Positions 37,749-51,814 are shown, counted from the stretch's first letter. The stretch: DNA of 64,000 bases from Myoxocephalus aenaeus (GCA_038501785.1 JBAMJR010000154.1:799001-863000); one strand, 5' to 3'. Made by a program: numbers and translations. The notes: a model not told the origin generated them from the sequence alone.

Positions 37749-39059
37749 TCCTTCAAACATAGAGAGGGATGAGAGACGGCTAAAGAGGGCGCAATGTTGA
37801 GCTGTGTTGTGATCGCGGCTGCGTTGAGTGAGACAGAACACGCAGACAGACCCTCAATGATGAAAGAAGGATGCAAAAAAAGAAACAGGGCTTCTCACTG
37901 GGTGGCACACTAGGGGAGAAACAAGAATGATGAGGTTCCTGGGTTAAGTCGTACAAAAAGAGGGAAAAGAGGAAAGTCCAGTCAGTGTAACAGAGTGATG
38001 AGGATCCTCATTCACAAAGATGGATGCTGATATTTTGGGAGAGGGAGAAGGATTTCTGTTCAGTGGTATATATGTATCTATACAGGGGGCTGGTCTAGTG
38101 GTCTAGTTGTCTAGTTTTTCCAACACCTAACAGCAGTTTCTGTTCAAGCAGAAGCAAAACTGCCCTGTGTAAATGAAGTGAGGCATCAATGTAAGTTATC
38201 CTGGGGCAGTGATGCTGCTCTTGCAGAGAAAACGTTGGCTGTAAAATGCTGTGATGAACAGCAGACATTTCCAGTTCACAAGTCTCCCAGTCTCTCCTGA
38301 GAGTCTGCTTCATCCCTATTATAGCCAATAATAGCCCATTGTAGTCATATGCTCTTTCTCTTCACTGTGACTGAATGAGGACACATTATTTACCGAGAGG
38401 AGACAACGCTAATACACCGCTGCAGAAAACTGCTGACGGGAAGAGGGCAAAAATCATAGGTTTCCCCTCCGAGAGGACGTTACACTTCTTTATATTTATA
38501 GTTATGTTTAATAACATCCCACAATCTGCCAATACACCGCCAGGCTACCTCCACAGTCGCTCAACTCCAAGGTGGCAAACTTGGGAGATTGAAAACACTG
38601 TTTTGTATCTCTTTCTGCAGTAAGTTTATATTGACAATGAAAAGCTCTTTTTTTTTATAATTTGAAATAGGACTCTTTGAAATGGTTAGTATTGTAATAC
38701 GATTGTTTGACACAAAAGTTACATAACATGCTAATAATTATACTTTCTATAATCAAATAATTGAAGTGAGTTTCCAACTATTTCAAGCTAAATTTTACAA
38801 AATGATGTTTACAAGATTTAACAATTCTTGTTTATGTATACTGTATGGGAACACTCTGTAGAAACTGTAATGATAAATTAAATCTGAGGCAATGCGCGAA
38901 TTAAAACGTAAAAAATGAACTAATTAAAGTCCTTTAATACTCGTTAAAATGTAATCTCAATGGATAAAGGCTCTCTCTACTGGAGCATTTCAACGGGGGG
39001 CAATAACTGCAAAATGCAGATCAAAACCTCATTGTGCCCATGTGCCATTGAACACATTT
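37749..39059. other. Desert sequence, mixed then AT-rich
   Basis: A small nine-base tandem (GGTCTAGTG, GTCTAGTTG) lies at 38,092-38,118. No gene; frames of 77-82 codons look random. Confidence 0.4.
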
Positions 39060-40160
39060 TCTTTAGGTTTCCATTTCGTGCTTATGTCCAAAAGCATCCG
39101 GAAACAAATGCCTCACCACAAAGTCATACACCATTAATGCAGTCAGTGGTGCTGCAGCCTCAGAATCTTATTATCTTAGTTGGTTCAGCCTCATTAGCTG
39201 TTCTATGCATATTAATGGATGGGAAATGGAAAACTATACCCCATTTAAGAACAAAACATGCTCAAAGTACTCGCTGCTTCGAGGTTATGGGACATAACTC
39301 ACTCTGCAAATTGCTATCATCGGGCTCCTGGCAGAACCCTGCTGTTTTCTTTACCCAGAAGCTCCTGGTTCCCTTGCAGAGACAGAGTTTCATTAACCTG
39401 CACTGCATTCAGATGCTATTATGGCTCTAATTATGGCACATGCTCTTGTGAGGAACTGCCTAGGTTCCCAAAGACTTTTATGTCCAGCTGTCCTGTCACC
39501 AAGGCCAGGGTCGTCACCGGCGCTGCTGCCGAAGTTTCAGATAGAGAAGATGTGCTAATCTCAGATGCATTGAAGCTGGCTTTGTGGACTTATGCAGGCT
39601 TATCTATCATGGTCACGACTGCATTAGACATAAGACCTTAAGTTTGCAGGCACTGAAGTAGAAAGGAGAGCAAATTAAATTCTTCTCATCTACCTCTTCA
39701 GCTGTGTCCAGATTGCATCAGTCAAACAAAAGAAAGAAGTGTACTCTTGAGGATAATAGGAGCACCTAGCAGTGCAGAGGTACGTCTTTATGTCACGCTT
39801 GTTCTCAGCACTAGAAAGACAATGCTGTCATCTACTGCTATAGTCGGCTTTTAATGATTAGAAAAGCAAGATAATGACTGTGTTTACCATTCTAGATTCA
39901 GCAGATCTGCCAACAGACCAATGGAGACCTTAGCTCGGGAAACAAATAAAACCTCTGTCCAGTGTCTCATTATCCATGAAAGTATCTCCTCGGCTCCCTC
40001 TGTCTAATCAAAGAGAAAGGAAACACAGGAACAAGCTGAGAAATTCCGGCATGAGGGAGATTGAAACAGTTCCCTCAGCGTTGAGCATTGTTCACTCACA
40101 GCAGATAGTGAAGGTAAGAAGTTCCTCTGGCAGGTGCTGCAGGCTGTCAGAGCTGTAGAT
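39060..40160. promoter_or_regulatory. Candidate regulatory block
   Basis: Mixed composition with CATTAATGCAG, ATTAGCTG and TCTAATTATGG words and CpG-containing text near 39,510. The overlapping plus frames 38960-39430 (156 codons) and 39258-39641 (127 codons) show no recognisable domain, no low complexity and no splice context. Coding is not supported. Confidence 0.22.
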
Positions 40161-42600
40161 GAGCTCTGCTGCTGGATAACATCTTGCCAAATGCTCGAAG
40201 CTTGTCAGTTAACAGTTGGCCAGAAAAAGGTGGACAGCTACTAACCTCTCGGAGAAAAAAACAAAGACCAACAGTAAGTTCCAAGCCATGAAAAGAAAAG
40301 TTTGGAGTTTCCGAGTACAATTTCCAGGTTTGTCACAAGGAGAAAGGCAAGCCACTTGGAAATGCAACGTGTTTTAATGCATTTTAAGTAAATGTGGCTG
40401 TGTTTATGCAGTCACAAGCACCTCGAGGGATCTGTGAAGACATTTTGTATTTCCATTGGGTGAACTTGCTCTTTCTGTTTCTGTTTTCATAATCATCATT
40501 CGTATTCATAATCATTCTCCAAACACGATCATGTTTATATTTTGGAAAAACAGCACTAAGCAAAGTTAGTTTAGATAAATTCAGCACACCAATATCAGTA
40601 CCAATTCTGTTGGCAATTCAATTATTGTATTTGTCTAACTTGCCATAATATACATTAAATATACACAACTCATAAAATGAATATGAGTATTATGTACAAA
40701 AATGATCTGATCTGATGAGTAAACAAGGTTAGAATACTGTATCTATTTATTTCTACCTCCTCTCTCCGTCTCACCCGGCCTCAATAGGTTTTCTTGCACT
40801 GTAAACACTGAGAGCGTGTCAGCTTTTGGTCAACCAGCTTGGCAGTCTGATCATTCAGAACTCTTCCTGTTAGGGAACTTGTATTCAGCCATGTTTTTGG
40901 TATTAAAAGCACATTCGACAAACCACCAAAATTCAGTTACGAAGACGAAAACTTACTCTCACTGCCAAGAAGACTTAAAAAAAAAGCTTTTCAACTATAT
41001 CATTTTATGAACTGACAGAAAACAAGTCTAAATTGGCCATTATCTGTTGATAAAGAGCGTATGAGAACACACACAATGTTAATGTTCTATACAAAGCACA
41101 AGTGCATGAATGTATCTCTTTTTTTCATATGGTTAAAAAGGCTTTCCATTACTACTGATCACTCTGAGAATCAACACCTGTAGAGCTTTAAGATACTTTC
41201 AGCTAATTGTTTTGGTTTGCAACGAAAACTCTGACAATTCAGAAACTATACACTACAAGCCCAGCATGGAGAGCAACATTAAATAAATGACTGGTAAAGA
41301 AAGTTAAACATTTATCAAAGGGAAGAAATAAATATATTTTTCTCAGGAGTCGGTGGACCAAAACAGGGATTACAGGACTGGCACATGACCGGTGGCAAGA
41401 AATAACAGGATGCCCATGCTGCTCTGTTTCTGTTGGATGCATCATTAGCTGTGAGTGTGTTTAGGAGACGTCCCATCCTCTACTGCTGCTCAATGCAGCT
41501 TCTACACCACATTTTGCCAAAGGTGAAATATGTTTAAGATTTGTAGGCTTTTCCTTAATAATATAATTCTAGGATATAGGATAATTCTAAAGACCCCCTG
41601 TGACATTTTTGAGACTATAAAAACATCTACTTTGAATAAAAGAAAATTGTCATTGACATTTTTTTTTTTAACAAAGCATCATATCTGAACAGGACATATA
41701 TATATATCTTCATTGAAAGAAGAGTACTGAAGACCTGAACTGAAGGCTTTTGTCAATTGAAAAGAAGTTTCTACTCTCTTTCTGACTCGCTTCAGTAAGA
41801 GTTTGATTGACAGATGGTTTATCCAATCACCTGTCACATATTTATTGAAAGTGCCTGTCCTTTTCCAAACAGTTTCCAATGACTGCTTCTCAGATGGTTC
41901 CGTGTAACAAACCATCTGCCCCATCAGGTTAATAAATGTTAGCTAAGATCACCATTTTCTGGTTACGTTTAAGCCTTTTGGGAAACTATCAAACATAAGC
42001 AATGCAGATTAATCTGTTACATTGGTGGATTAGAGTTTGATATTAAGTCACACGTGAGGGCAAATGTTTGGTGTAAATTGAATGTGACCGACTAAATAAA
42101 AGCAGTGCATTAGACATATTGCATAGGGTACTCGACCAAAACAAGTACACAATCTTGTAGGATCAAGAGGGCTACTTACTATATGCACTCATTACTATTT
42201 AATATAGAGAAAATAATTTTCTCTTGACATAAAAAAAACAATAGTTTTTCATCATAACAAATATTACTGCCCAATTCATTATTTCTAACACACCTGGTAA
42301 ACGGTGTAATTTTGCTCCATAGTACATCTTTTGGAGGGTAAAACCAAGCACTGACTGATAAAAGTTCAAGTTGCACCTGCAGTATACAAGTTCTCCTGAG
42401 ACAAGTTCAACAACCCGTAAAGGTGCTAACCAGCACTTTGTATTTAAAGTGCACAGGTAGGTATAGTTTTCTCTAACGTCCAGCTGAAGTAGTGCTATGA
42501 GCTCTAAAAGGGAACCTCATCTGTAAAGGAGAAATATGATCACAAATTCCGCTCAGGTAAGTTTAATTAACTCTCTCTAGCCGGCTTTGAAAAAATGAAT
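40161..42600. other. AT-rich desert sequence, no gene
   Basis: Short AT run near 41,696-41,708. Frames of 60-81 codons look random. No clear repeat family recognised. Confidence 0.4.
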
Positions 42601-42611
42601 GTAGCATTTAA

Positions 42612-42696
42612 ATAATCAGTCGATTAATTAACCGTAACTATTATCGTAATCAATAAATCACTTCAGTAAATTATTGAGTTAAAAAAAAAAAAAAAA
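42612..42696 (+). repeat. Family 1 teleost repeat fragment ending in poly-A
   Basis: AATCAGTCGATTAATTAACC, TAACTATTATCGTAATCAAT and AAATCACTTCAGTAAATTA follow the internal part of the family (CGATTAATCG...CAACTATTTTGATAATCGATTAATC). A run of 16 A at 42681-42696 follows. Confidence 0.5.
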
Positions 42697-43254
42697 TGCT
42701 GGTATGTAAAGGTATCATTCATAATCCTAATATGTAACTTGTTATGATTAGTAATTTTTTTGCCATTTTAAAGACGTTTTATAAATAGATACATTGATAA
42801 GGTACATACCTTTCTTAAAATCCATACTTTGAGTATATATTGCCAGACAAATGTCATGTGACTAATTCACTTTGTTTTCATTGACCACATGAATTTGACT
42901 TATTGAACTATTGTAATATGGCCACAAGAGTGAATAGACCTCAAAGGCTTTACATATAGAATATGGCGAGTGTTATCGATCCTTCGACATGAGCGGCATG
43001 AGCCATCTGTAAATCACTTCAGCTGACACTCCACATTTCAGCAGTAGTAGAAGGATGCCTTTCTTTTCATTTCCTTTTCTAATATAACAAATCCTTTGAA
43101 GTCATGTGATCTCATGATTGAAAACACATTTGAAGGGAGCACACTTGCGATGCGCAACACTAATTCCAATAAACCATTTTCCTAAATAATCTCAATAATT
43201 TTGCTTTAATTATAACCGCCATAACAATGAGCCACAGTGAGATAAATAAATAAC
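42697..43254. other. AT-rich desert sequence, nothing firm
   Basis: CCAATAAA at 43166-43173 is a posterior-HOX-type word standing alone. No gene. Confidence 0.4.
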
Positions 43255-43620
43255 TTACTTCACTGTCCTCCCTGGAATTGTGCTGATGCGGAGGTCTGCC
43301 TAGGCATTATAAACCTAATTAGCAGAAGATTACTATGCAGTGTGCAAGGCTGTGGTCCAGAAAGACATCATTAGGTCTTCTGATGGGGATATGCCTTCAG
43401 CACATTGATTCTTTTTCGCTCCAAGAACAATGCAGATTGCAGACTTTATAATTGGGCTTTCAGGTCATTTGTGACTTCACTTCCACTATGTGAGGCTGGC
43501 GATCTCCATTCAAACAAAAGAAGCCAATAACAAAAAGACATTCCCACTGCGCTCAAGGAATGAAGAGGATGTTCATGGATTATGAGAGCACCAACAAGAC
43601 AGAGATACATAATAATCATG
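43255..43620. promoter_or_regulatory. Candidate conserved non-coding element block
   Basis: CCTAGGCATTATAAACCTAA then TTAGCAGAAG, CATCATTAGGTC and TTTATAATTGGGC words in a balanced block between AT-rich flanks. No frame of note. Confidence 0.25.
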
Positions 43621-43977
43621 TGAGCAACGCATACTGTAGGACTGTAAAAGTATTCTCCAGAAAAATATGATGAAGTTTAAGAGATCCAATCAGATATGCT
43701 GAAAACCTAAATAAATAAATAGCCGCAATACCTTTTGACTTAATTTAGCATGGTCTTAGAATAATGGATCTCTTATGACTATCCCGTCAATAATGGTCAC
43801 AATGAGACCTGTCAACAAAAATCCTTGTATTTCCCGTTTAATAACAATAATACTACAGATATGAATACCTATTATTCACATTAAACATTCACATGGGATT
43901 TCCACACTTCAGACATAAGCAGAGAAAACAGCTGCACGTGAACCACTACGCTCGTGCAACCAGTGGACATTACACAA

Positions 43978-44145
43978 GACTTGCAACAATTAGTCGATGA
44001 ATCAATATTGGCTCAACAGAAAATGTATTAAATATTTTTGATAATTGATTAATCACTTTTCTATAAAAAAACAACAACACTTTTCCTGGTTAAATACTCT
44101 CAAATGGAATAATTTGCTGCCTTTCTTTGTCATATCTCAGTTGAA
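43978..44145 (+). repeat. Family 1 teleost repeat copy
   Basis: ACTTGCAACAATTAGTCGAT, CTCAACAGAAAATGTATTAA, TTGATAATTGATTAATCACT and AATTTGCTGCCTTTCTTTGT align in order with the recalled family (TTGCAACAATTAGTCGATTAATC...TCAACAGAAAAT...GGATTTGCTGCTTTTCTTTGTC). About 170 bases, diverged, non-coding. Confidence 0.65.
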
Positions 44146-45174
44146 GACACACAAAAGAAGAAAAGAAGCGCCCATAAAAAATGTAAGTTCCTGATTTGTT
44201 GACAAAATTCACAAACAGCTCTCTCTCCAGTTATTCAAGGATATGGCTTTAAGTAATGACCTTGAAACCATGTATTCTCAAAATACAAACCAAAGACAGA
44301 GGGATATACATAGTCCTATACAAATCCGATCAAGACCTTCTGTAAGTAAAAAGAAAGCCTGTAGACTGAAAACTCCTCCAGTATCCTCGTAAGAGTAAAC
44401 AGCTTGTTCCACAGCAAAGACTCCACGTTACTTCTAAATGGAAAACTTAATGATCAGCCTGAGCTTCTTTTCAGGCACCCTGGCATACTTCCCTGTAGAA
44501 AATGTAGCAGTGTGATACGCCGACTGACACACACTCCCTGGTCCCTTTTTATATAAAGTAACTATCAACTCAACCTGCCAGACCACAAGCACTGCCCTGA
44601 CATCCAACCAAGATAACCCAAAAATATCCAGCATCTCAGGCTGGATCTCCTCCCCACATGGGCGACCTGCCACTGCAGATTTCTGCAGTTGTGTTTCTCA
44701 AAGTATTTCTTCTACCGCCCAACAATATGCCCAGTCAAGGTTAGCGGTGCTTGCAGCAGTCTGGGCAAAACCCTGCCTCCCTTTTCTGGATCATCAGAAC
44801 CAATGAAAATTCCATATTCCATGTCTTTACCACAACTTCCCCCACATTTAAGTTTTTGCAAACCAAAACCGGGTCTAATAGTCTGAGAACAAAACAAGAT
44901 TCAAGACTGAGGAAAGAGTAAGGCAATCTTCCTAATTTGACTCATGCACCTTCTTTCTGCTGGAGGTCATTAAGGCCCTTTTTTTAACAAAATCGTTTCT
45001 GGGCCCGAGAAAATAGACAAAGAAATATCACAAGTTTTACACCAGCTGTCTGATTTTTTTAACCTTTAGAATGAATGTATGGATAATAACACCCCAGTTT
45101 ACACAAGGGGCTTTGTAGCCATAAGCCTTAAGCCTAAAGAGTATGAAACTATTATAACCATAAATATTCTAATA
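44146..45174. other. Desert sequence, no gene
   Basis: The minus frame 44434-44673 and overlapping short frames at 44,689-44,926 do not resemble known proteins. Mixed composition. Confidence 0.4.
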
Positions 45175-45900
45175 CCCTCTTCTGTCTCCTGCTTGTGTTG
45201 CATTTCGTTTGCTTACTTTGCATTCCTCTATGTGCGTTCATAAGAGAGCTTGTTAAATCAGCTTCGCTCGCTGTCTTCCTATCTGGACTCCCCCGTCATG
45301 TGCTTGTCTCCTGCACCTCGTTCTCGCTGGCTGGCGTTTGGAACAGAGCACTACAGCCTCATTTGAGGTATGATAATCAGCTGATTAGCCAGCAAAGTCC
45401 TTTTCCCAGAGGCTCCTTTGTGTGCAAAATCCTCACACTCAATTGACATGTGGACATCATCAAGCTGATGAAATGCAATTGTAATGAACAAGTGAGGCAT
45501 AGCATCTGCAGTGGGACCCTGAACGAAAAGGACCCTTCCCTCCTGACATGCTAATGCTGAAAGCTGCTCTCTGCCTGTACTCCCCGTGGGTCCCTCATGG
45601 AAATGTGAAGAGATGCATATTCAAACCAGCGCCTTCTGAGGGGGCTGGATGTACAGCAGAGAGCAATGGGGAAAAAAAAACCTGTGTGGACTTGGCCAAA
45701 TGCTAATTCTGAGACAGATTATATTGCATCACGCGCAGTAATGATCTGACAGTTCATTTGTGAGGAGAGTTCAGGATCTGAGGTTTAATGCTTGGGTGGA
45801 CGCAGGTGCTGAGCCCCAGCTCCTCAGAGCTGTCAGAGAAAGGCAGGGGGCTGCTGTCAAATTATCCCAGTTAAAAAGGCTGAGGCGCCTGCAAATATGA
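45175..45900. promoter_or_regulatory. Candidate conserved non-coding element block
   Basis: GATAATCAGCTGATTAGCC (near 45,372) is a palindromic ATCAGCTGAT with an E-box at its centre. CACTCAATTGACATG and GAAATGCAATTGTAATGAAC follow. Balanced composition, no coding signal. Confidence 0.27.
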
Positions 45901-46639
45901 AAGACATTTAAGAAATTAATGCATTCGTATTCAACACATATTGCAACAGTGTTTCATTAGAGGTGCTCTAGTCGTATTAAAACTGACATCTGACCTTTCA
46001 CATTTCTCCGAGGCACTCAAGAACATTCTTATTACATACATGCTAAAGTCAAAGAGAAGGTAATTGTGATAACTAGCAATAATTAAACAAGCTGACATTT
46101 TATCACCATCGTTTTCCCTATTCTTCTTCTTTTGGCATCGCACAGCACAATGATTATGAAAGCCATATTTGTATGAGTGAGTTTATCTGAGAGGAAATGA
46201 TATGAACAGTGAAAAACCTGGCTTAAGTATACCATCATTTCATCTCTTAGTTGTTTTGCGATATCAAGGAGACTTATTGTATTACCATTGCTGCTTTGTT
46301 ACTGCATAATCTTGCTGTGATTATGATAAGCATGCATAATGGAGACAAATTCCATACAATTTCCCTGATCAACATTTTCTGCTTTCATGCATAAAACATT
46401 CATCATAAACAGATACAACTAGGGAAGTCATGGAGACTATCAAAGTCAGGATTTCATAAATTACAGAAAAACATTCTCAACACCGTCTCTCCAGCTGTTG
46501 TGTTGTGTCACAGCAGATTGCAAAGTTTATCCGACTAAATCCGACTTTTTACAGAGTATCTTTTGGTTATTCACACGAACAGAGTGTCGTACAGTTGGTG
46601 GAGGTCGAGCCAGATAAACAGACTGATGATGCCATACAT
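45901..46639. other. AT-rich desert sequence, nothing seen
   Basis: No gene or repeat recognised. Confidence 0.4.
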
Positions 46640-47130
46640 ATTGTTCTATATGGATAGATGTAGGTCATTACACCTATGGCCTCCAGCTGAGCTGCTTGTG
46701 ATGACAGGACCTCTGGGCTTGGACCTCAGAGACAGAGCAAATGGGCAGTCAGCAGGCCCCCTGCTTACTGGGCCTTTTGGGTCGCTGAGGTGTCCGGGGC
46801 TGAGAGGGTCATGGACCCTGAAATCTAGCCTCACACACTTCCAACACTGTCCCTAACCCGGTGTAAACGCAACTAGACCCTAGGCTCTGAGGTGGGTTCC
46901 CTCCCACCAGGTGTTCGAGATGGCATACATGTCTTCAGGGTATGGAGTGCCGCTGGCCGCCCAGGACTACACATGGTGCTGAGGGTCAAACATGGAGCCA
47001 TGCTGAACCAGCTGTCGCTTTGCTGTTCGCCCCAGCTCTAAGCCAGGCCCGCTGGAATGGGCCAGATGCGCACACTCACTCTTCCACAGTGTACAGCAAC
47101 ATGGGTCTCACTATCTGACCTCAGTGCTTT
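46640..47130. other. GC-rich block of unknown nature in the desert
   Basis: Clearly GC-richer than either flank. The end of the plus frame 46563-46856 is Gly/Pro/Leu-rich (MTGPLGLDLRDRANGQSAGP from 46,700). A good acceptor, TTCCCTCCCACCAG, ends at 46910, followed by an ATG at 46920 opening only 20 codons. AATAAA occurs near 47,157. It could be a decayed processed copy, a non-coding RNA exon or a mobile element remnant; I recognise none. Confidence 0.3.
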
Positions 47131-49944
47131 GGCATTATTTTGCCAAGACCATTGCAATAAAGTATGTAGCATGTTGTGATCATTCTCTGCAGAACCGCAC
47201 AGAAAGTGTCCGAACAGTTCCCTTGTATTCCCCCAATAATTGGCAGGGTCACTGTTCTGTATTCCCGTTCAGCATACAAGGCTATCCATTAATTTGAAAA
47301 GGCTAAGCTACCATGCTCACATGTGTACGCGCCCAGATCACAGACTCTGCCCTGCTTTGGAAGCAGCAGCACTCCATCTTCTGTCTAACTGCAGCTAAAA
47401 GCATGAAAGCAGCAGTGAGATTTCATTTGACTAACTGACTGAAGGCACTGAGGGAGTAAAGCTTGCTGGAGAGATTTATACACCCAGCCTGATGCCTCCT
47501 GCTCCCTATAATAGAACAAAAGCTTGTTGTCTCTTCCAATTACAGATGTCAAAACGCTTATTTTGAGGGTTGTGATCTTTTCCCTTTTAATCTGCAAAGA
47601 TAAAAGGTCTCAGCTTCATTAGCATGTGTTCTCTTCCCCCAGACTCAGATTCCCTGCTAGCAGCCAGCTCAGCCTTACAGCCTATTACCCACTCTTGGGG
47701 CCATTAAGGTCTAACATTAATGATGTGTAATTAGCATATGATGACAAATAATAACAATGCACTCCCATTCGATGTAATGGGGGGTGGGATAATAACATGG
47801 AATCCCACTGTTTCAACCCTACATAAAGCTCACAATATCTATGTTTTATTGCCCACTCTGCTGTTCGAAGGTATAATGGAGTGGGAAGTAGAACGTGTGC
47901 ATAAATTATTTAAATTAATATGTGTATCGAGAAATATCACAATTACAATACATCAAAGAGTCAATGTGCTTAATCTGCACAAACCCTGGCCGTTAATCAT
48001 ACTCACTGACAACTGAAGTCAATTTTAATACAATTTTAAGAGCTAGAGTTGCTTATATCTTTGTGTGAAAAACATGAGAATATTGCAAACTATCATTATC
48101 GTGCTGTAACCTGTCCAACTGTAATATAGTCCAACGGTATGCGCAGAAATCTTTTTATCTACTCAATTACGGAAATGGGCCAAATGGGCAAATAATGGGG
48201 CTTCTTTAGCCCTCGCCCCATCTTACCTTCATCCCTTATTTAGAAATGATCTATTCAAGTTAATGACAGCGAGAACTCGAGCTAAATGGAGGGGTATTTG
48301 TAGACAAGTGATCAATTATGCTGTAGAACAGAGGCAAAGCAATCAGAAATGACAGACCGTCTTCAAACGCCTCTTCTCATCCATTTAACAGGCTGCCTGC
48401 TTGTGTCAGCTGTGGGTCTGGAAGAAAACCATACAATTAAAGAGACCCTGCATGTTTACGCACACACATTCATATGCAGCTCCAACATGGAGCATCTTGT
48501 ATTGTGTTTTGTGTAATGCAGCAAACACTACTTTTTTATTTTTCACATCTGTCACAAAACAACCCATCACCAATTATACTGAAGCAAAAACATGGGCGTT
48601 TTCATATCTGTTGGTTACCTCCTGTAAAGAGGCTGGTGGGGCATCTCAGAATCAAACTAATCAAAGCACCTCAAAAGTAGAATCTAAATGAGTATATTGA
48701 CAAACACAAAAGTGAGGGGCTGTTGAAGTAAACAAGTGTGATATGTTGCGAGACATACTGCCTTTGTGTTTTTAATGCGAGTAGTAAAATTGGCTTTTAA
48801 AAATTTCCTTTTCTCAACCATTTAAAAATGCAGCACTCGTTGCTTTACTGGTTCATTCTGTAGATTACTGGAAAGACCATCACAATTCTGTAAATGTATT
48901 TGTAATTTATTGTAATTTCTATCCAAGTATTAAAGATCTCACTGAAAAGTGCATGAATCTCCCGGTTTCAAATTGAATTTATCTCCAGAAACACAGACAT
49001 TCTCTCTTTTTCCAAGCGAGCAAAGCACAGCTATTTGAAACCCTGTTTATAGCACCCACATCTCAAATTGACTTGCTAATGTTAACTTTTATTCCGTTGC
49101 CATGGGTTACCGTGTCGTGTGATTTGACACCGAGCTGCAGACACTGCTGATTAGTAGCATCCAGTTCTGTCCATCTTTGTGCATCACTGAACCATCTGGT
49201 CATTTATTCACTAATAAGCCCCTAATGGCCCAAATATTCAGCGGCCTGTCATTGTGACATGGCAGAAAATGCCTACATCTTTCAACTCGCCTTGACATGT
49301 TGCTTGTTTCACATCAGAACTCGTCATTTACAGGAGAGGAGCTCAGAGGGGTAGAAACTTGACCTAATCTGCAGTGTTAACACTGGAGCTTTGTTATCTG
49401 CTAGACTGACTGAAAGGATGTTAATGCATTCATCCTTACCCACTTCAAGATCTTCTTTTCTGCCACAGGCAGAAGGATATGAGTGCTGTCAATAGGAATT
49501 TGATGATGCACGCATTGATTCTACCCTCCAAGATGACAGATTATGCACAGCCCGGACTGCGAGATGCTTGTGAGAGAATGCAACACGCGCCTCACGGTTC
49601 TGCAGTGAGTTCACGTCCAACCTGTCATTTGTCGCCAAAACATTGACTTCTTGCCATAAATATTGCCAGATGAACAAAGCCAGCTGGGATTGTAATTGGT
49701 GACATGCAACCATAAATTTAACCTTTCCTGGGACACTGGTGGCAACCAATTAACTAGCCATTGAAAAAAGAATCTCCTCAATTATCTGTCTCATTATGGC
49801 TATGTGAGGCTGCATGTACAAAGAGCAAAGAGCAAAGAAGATGAGCAACAACAATGATTTATTTTCTCATGTTAACTTTTTATACATTTCAGAGCTTAAA
49901 TTGATAGGAATCAATGTCATTTTTAATATATTATCACGTCAAAA

Positions 49945-49947
<3 letters not shown>
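47131..49947. other. Desert sequence, alternating mixed and AT-rich
   Basis: Mixed patches at about 47,200-47,760, 48,960-49,350 and 49,440-49,760 carry words such as TAATTAGCATATG (near 47,728). No frame (66-96 codons) is convincing. Confidence 0.35.

Positions 49948-49999
<52 letters not shown>
49948..49999. repeat. (TA)n microsatellite
   Basis: 52 bases of perfect TA. Confidence 0.97.
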
Positions 50000-50002
<3 letters not shown>

Positions 50003-51249
50003 ACAAAGGCAATTACTCATTATACTGAGCACTCATCTGATATGTGAGAAAACATGATGGCGACCAAAATTGTTGTAAAATAATAAACCCTCCAATACAC
50101 AATTCTAAATGAAATCCTGAAGCAGCCCTTTTCTCTATCATTGGTCTGATTGGAGTGTGAATGAGCTTCATGTTGACCGACTGGTTGCAGAACCTCTCTG
50201 TCAACTTAACTAGCAGCCCAGGATGGTGTGAATGTATACTTAACTCCCTGTCACTTAGCGAGGCATGCACCCTGAGTCTCCATCAAGACGAGCTAAGTAA
50301 GATGGAAGACGAGCGGGCTTTGGCTGGAAAGGAGACGGGAAATGCCACCTTTGGTGAACTCGCCTGGAACCAAAATCTCTCAGGCTTATTTGAATGTTGT
50401 GCTAAGGGTGAGAGGATACAGAGTGTGTCTTTTGCACACTTATTATAATTTCTATTGTAGAAATGTTAGGGCATGGCTGTTCTAAGGGATTTACTTCATA
50501 CTTGAAGCATTCACAGGAAAATCCCTATTCTAGCTCATCTTTTCCCTTTTTAAATCTCCCACCATGCATTGGCATTGCAAACTACATCGCAAGTGAAGGG
50601 AATCAAATCATCTATGTCTTAAACCATCAGGCTTCATACAAAAATAAAGTTGAAACCAGAGGCATTTGATACGGGAAAGCGAGGGGAAAATGTTTTATGT
50701 ATGCAGTAAGTACAGATTCAGGGCTGAATTCAAAGCAGAGTATATATTTTGAGTCCACTTTTTTTAGCACTTCTAATTAGCCAAAGTATTCAAATACAAA
50801 CAGTCTAGCCTGTCTGATGCCACAGCAGCTATGTGGTCTAATGTATGTAAACTTGTTCCATTATATAGGCTGCCGAGAGTATTATTAATGTGTGGCTTGG
50901 TTTTGGGACTCTTTTAAAGCAAACCTACAATAAAGCATAGCCAGCTCATCTCATTTGCTCCATGTGTTGGGTGTGTATTCTAATGAACGGCTTACAACAA
51001 TGCGACCTGCCAGCGCAAATAATTAACCTTAAGTGAAACCAATTACATACTTTTCTGCCATCGCAAAAGCCTCGAAAAGCAATCATGTATAGCTTTCTCC
51101 AGGAATGTTTTGCTGATAAAGAAACTAAGTAGAGGATTCTGGGCTATTCTGTAGCAACAAATGAACACTGAGAAGTCTCTTTATGCTCAGAGAGATATCT
51201 AAAGAGCAAGAAGATAAACAACAATTATACTGCTTTCCCTGTCAGCACG
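50000..51249. other. Desert sequence, no gene
   Basis: Mixed to AT-rich. The overlapping frames 50013-50270 and 50161-50448 run antisense to each other with no recognisable domain. Confidence 0.4.
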
Positions 51250-51814
51250 GCATGCCTCGGGTCAGTCCATTAGAGATCACTGTTTGGTGCACTCTTGTGC
51301 TGGAATAAGAAGTGCGTGTGTTTGCGGCCAGGCTTTTGACTGGCAGTTGGGACCTGGAGACTGTGTGTGTGTTGTGAGCTGCCTGCGAATGCAGACGGAG
51401 GGGGGGATATCCAGACATAAACTTCCGCTGTCAGCATGGGCAATCATGGCACTTCATTGTCCAGCAGCATCATTACAATATGGTTATCATCTGAGCTTGA
51501 GTCTGACACCTTCTCCAGGACCTCTCCAATCACCCCCATAGTAAGCTTCAGTACCAGGCAGTCAGGGCAAATCTCTGCTTTGTGCTTGTCTGCCTTAATA
51601 GACTGGATGTCACTTCTGCCTGTGGAATGTGCCCGGTCTTCAGCTGTCAGTCAGAGGCGCGGGTGTCAGGCCGGAGCGTGGCTGGAGCCGTCTGGATTAG
51701 AGGGTAGTTACCATAGCTGTCAGATTACTGACAGCCTGACACCCCCTCTCCCAACTTCCTCTTATTGTTTCTTTGTTTCTCTCAAACATCCTCCAGATGG
51801 GAGAATTACCAACC
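51250..51814. promoter_or_regulatory. Candidate regulatory block, GC-balanced
   Basis: Includes GGTAGTTACCATAGCTGTCA near 51,702. The frames 51284-51541 and 51436-51849 overlap in different phases and end in low complexity, so coding is not supported. Confidence 0.2.

Noticed and set aside
38960..39641. Two overlapping plus-strand frames of 156 and 127 codons
   Set aside because: They are in different phases over the same DNA without recognisable domains; at most one could be real and nothing favours either.
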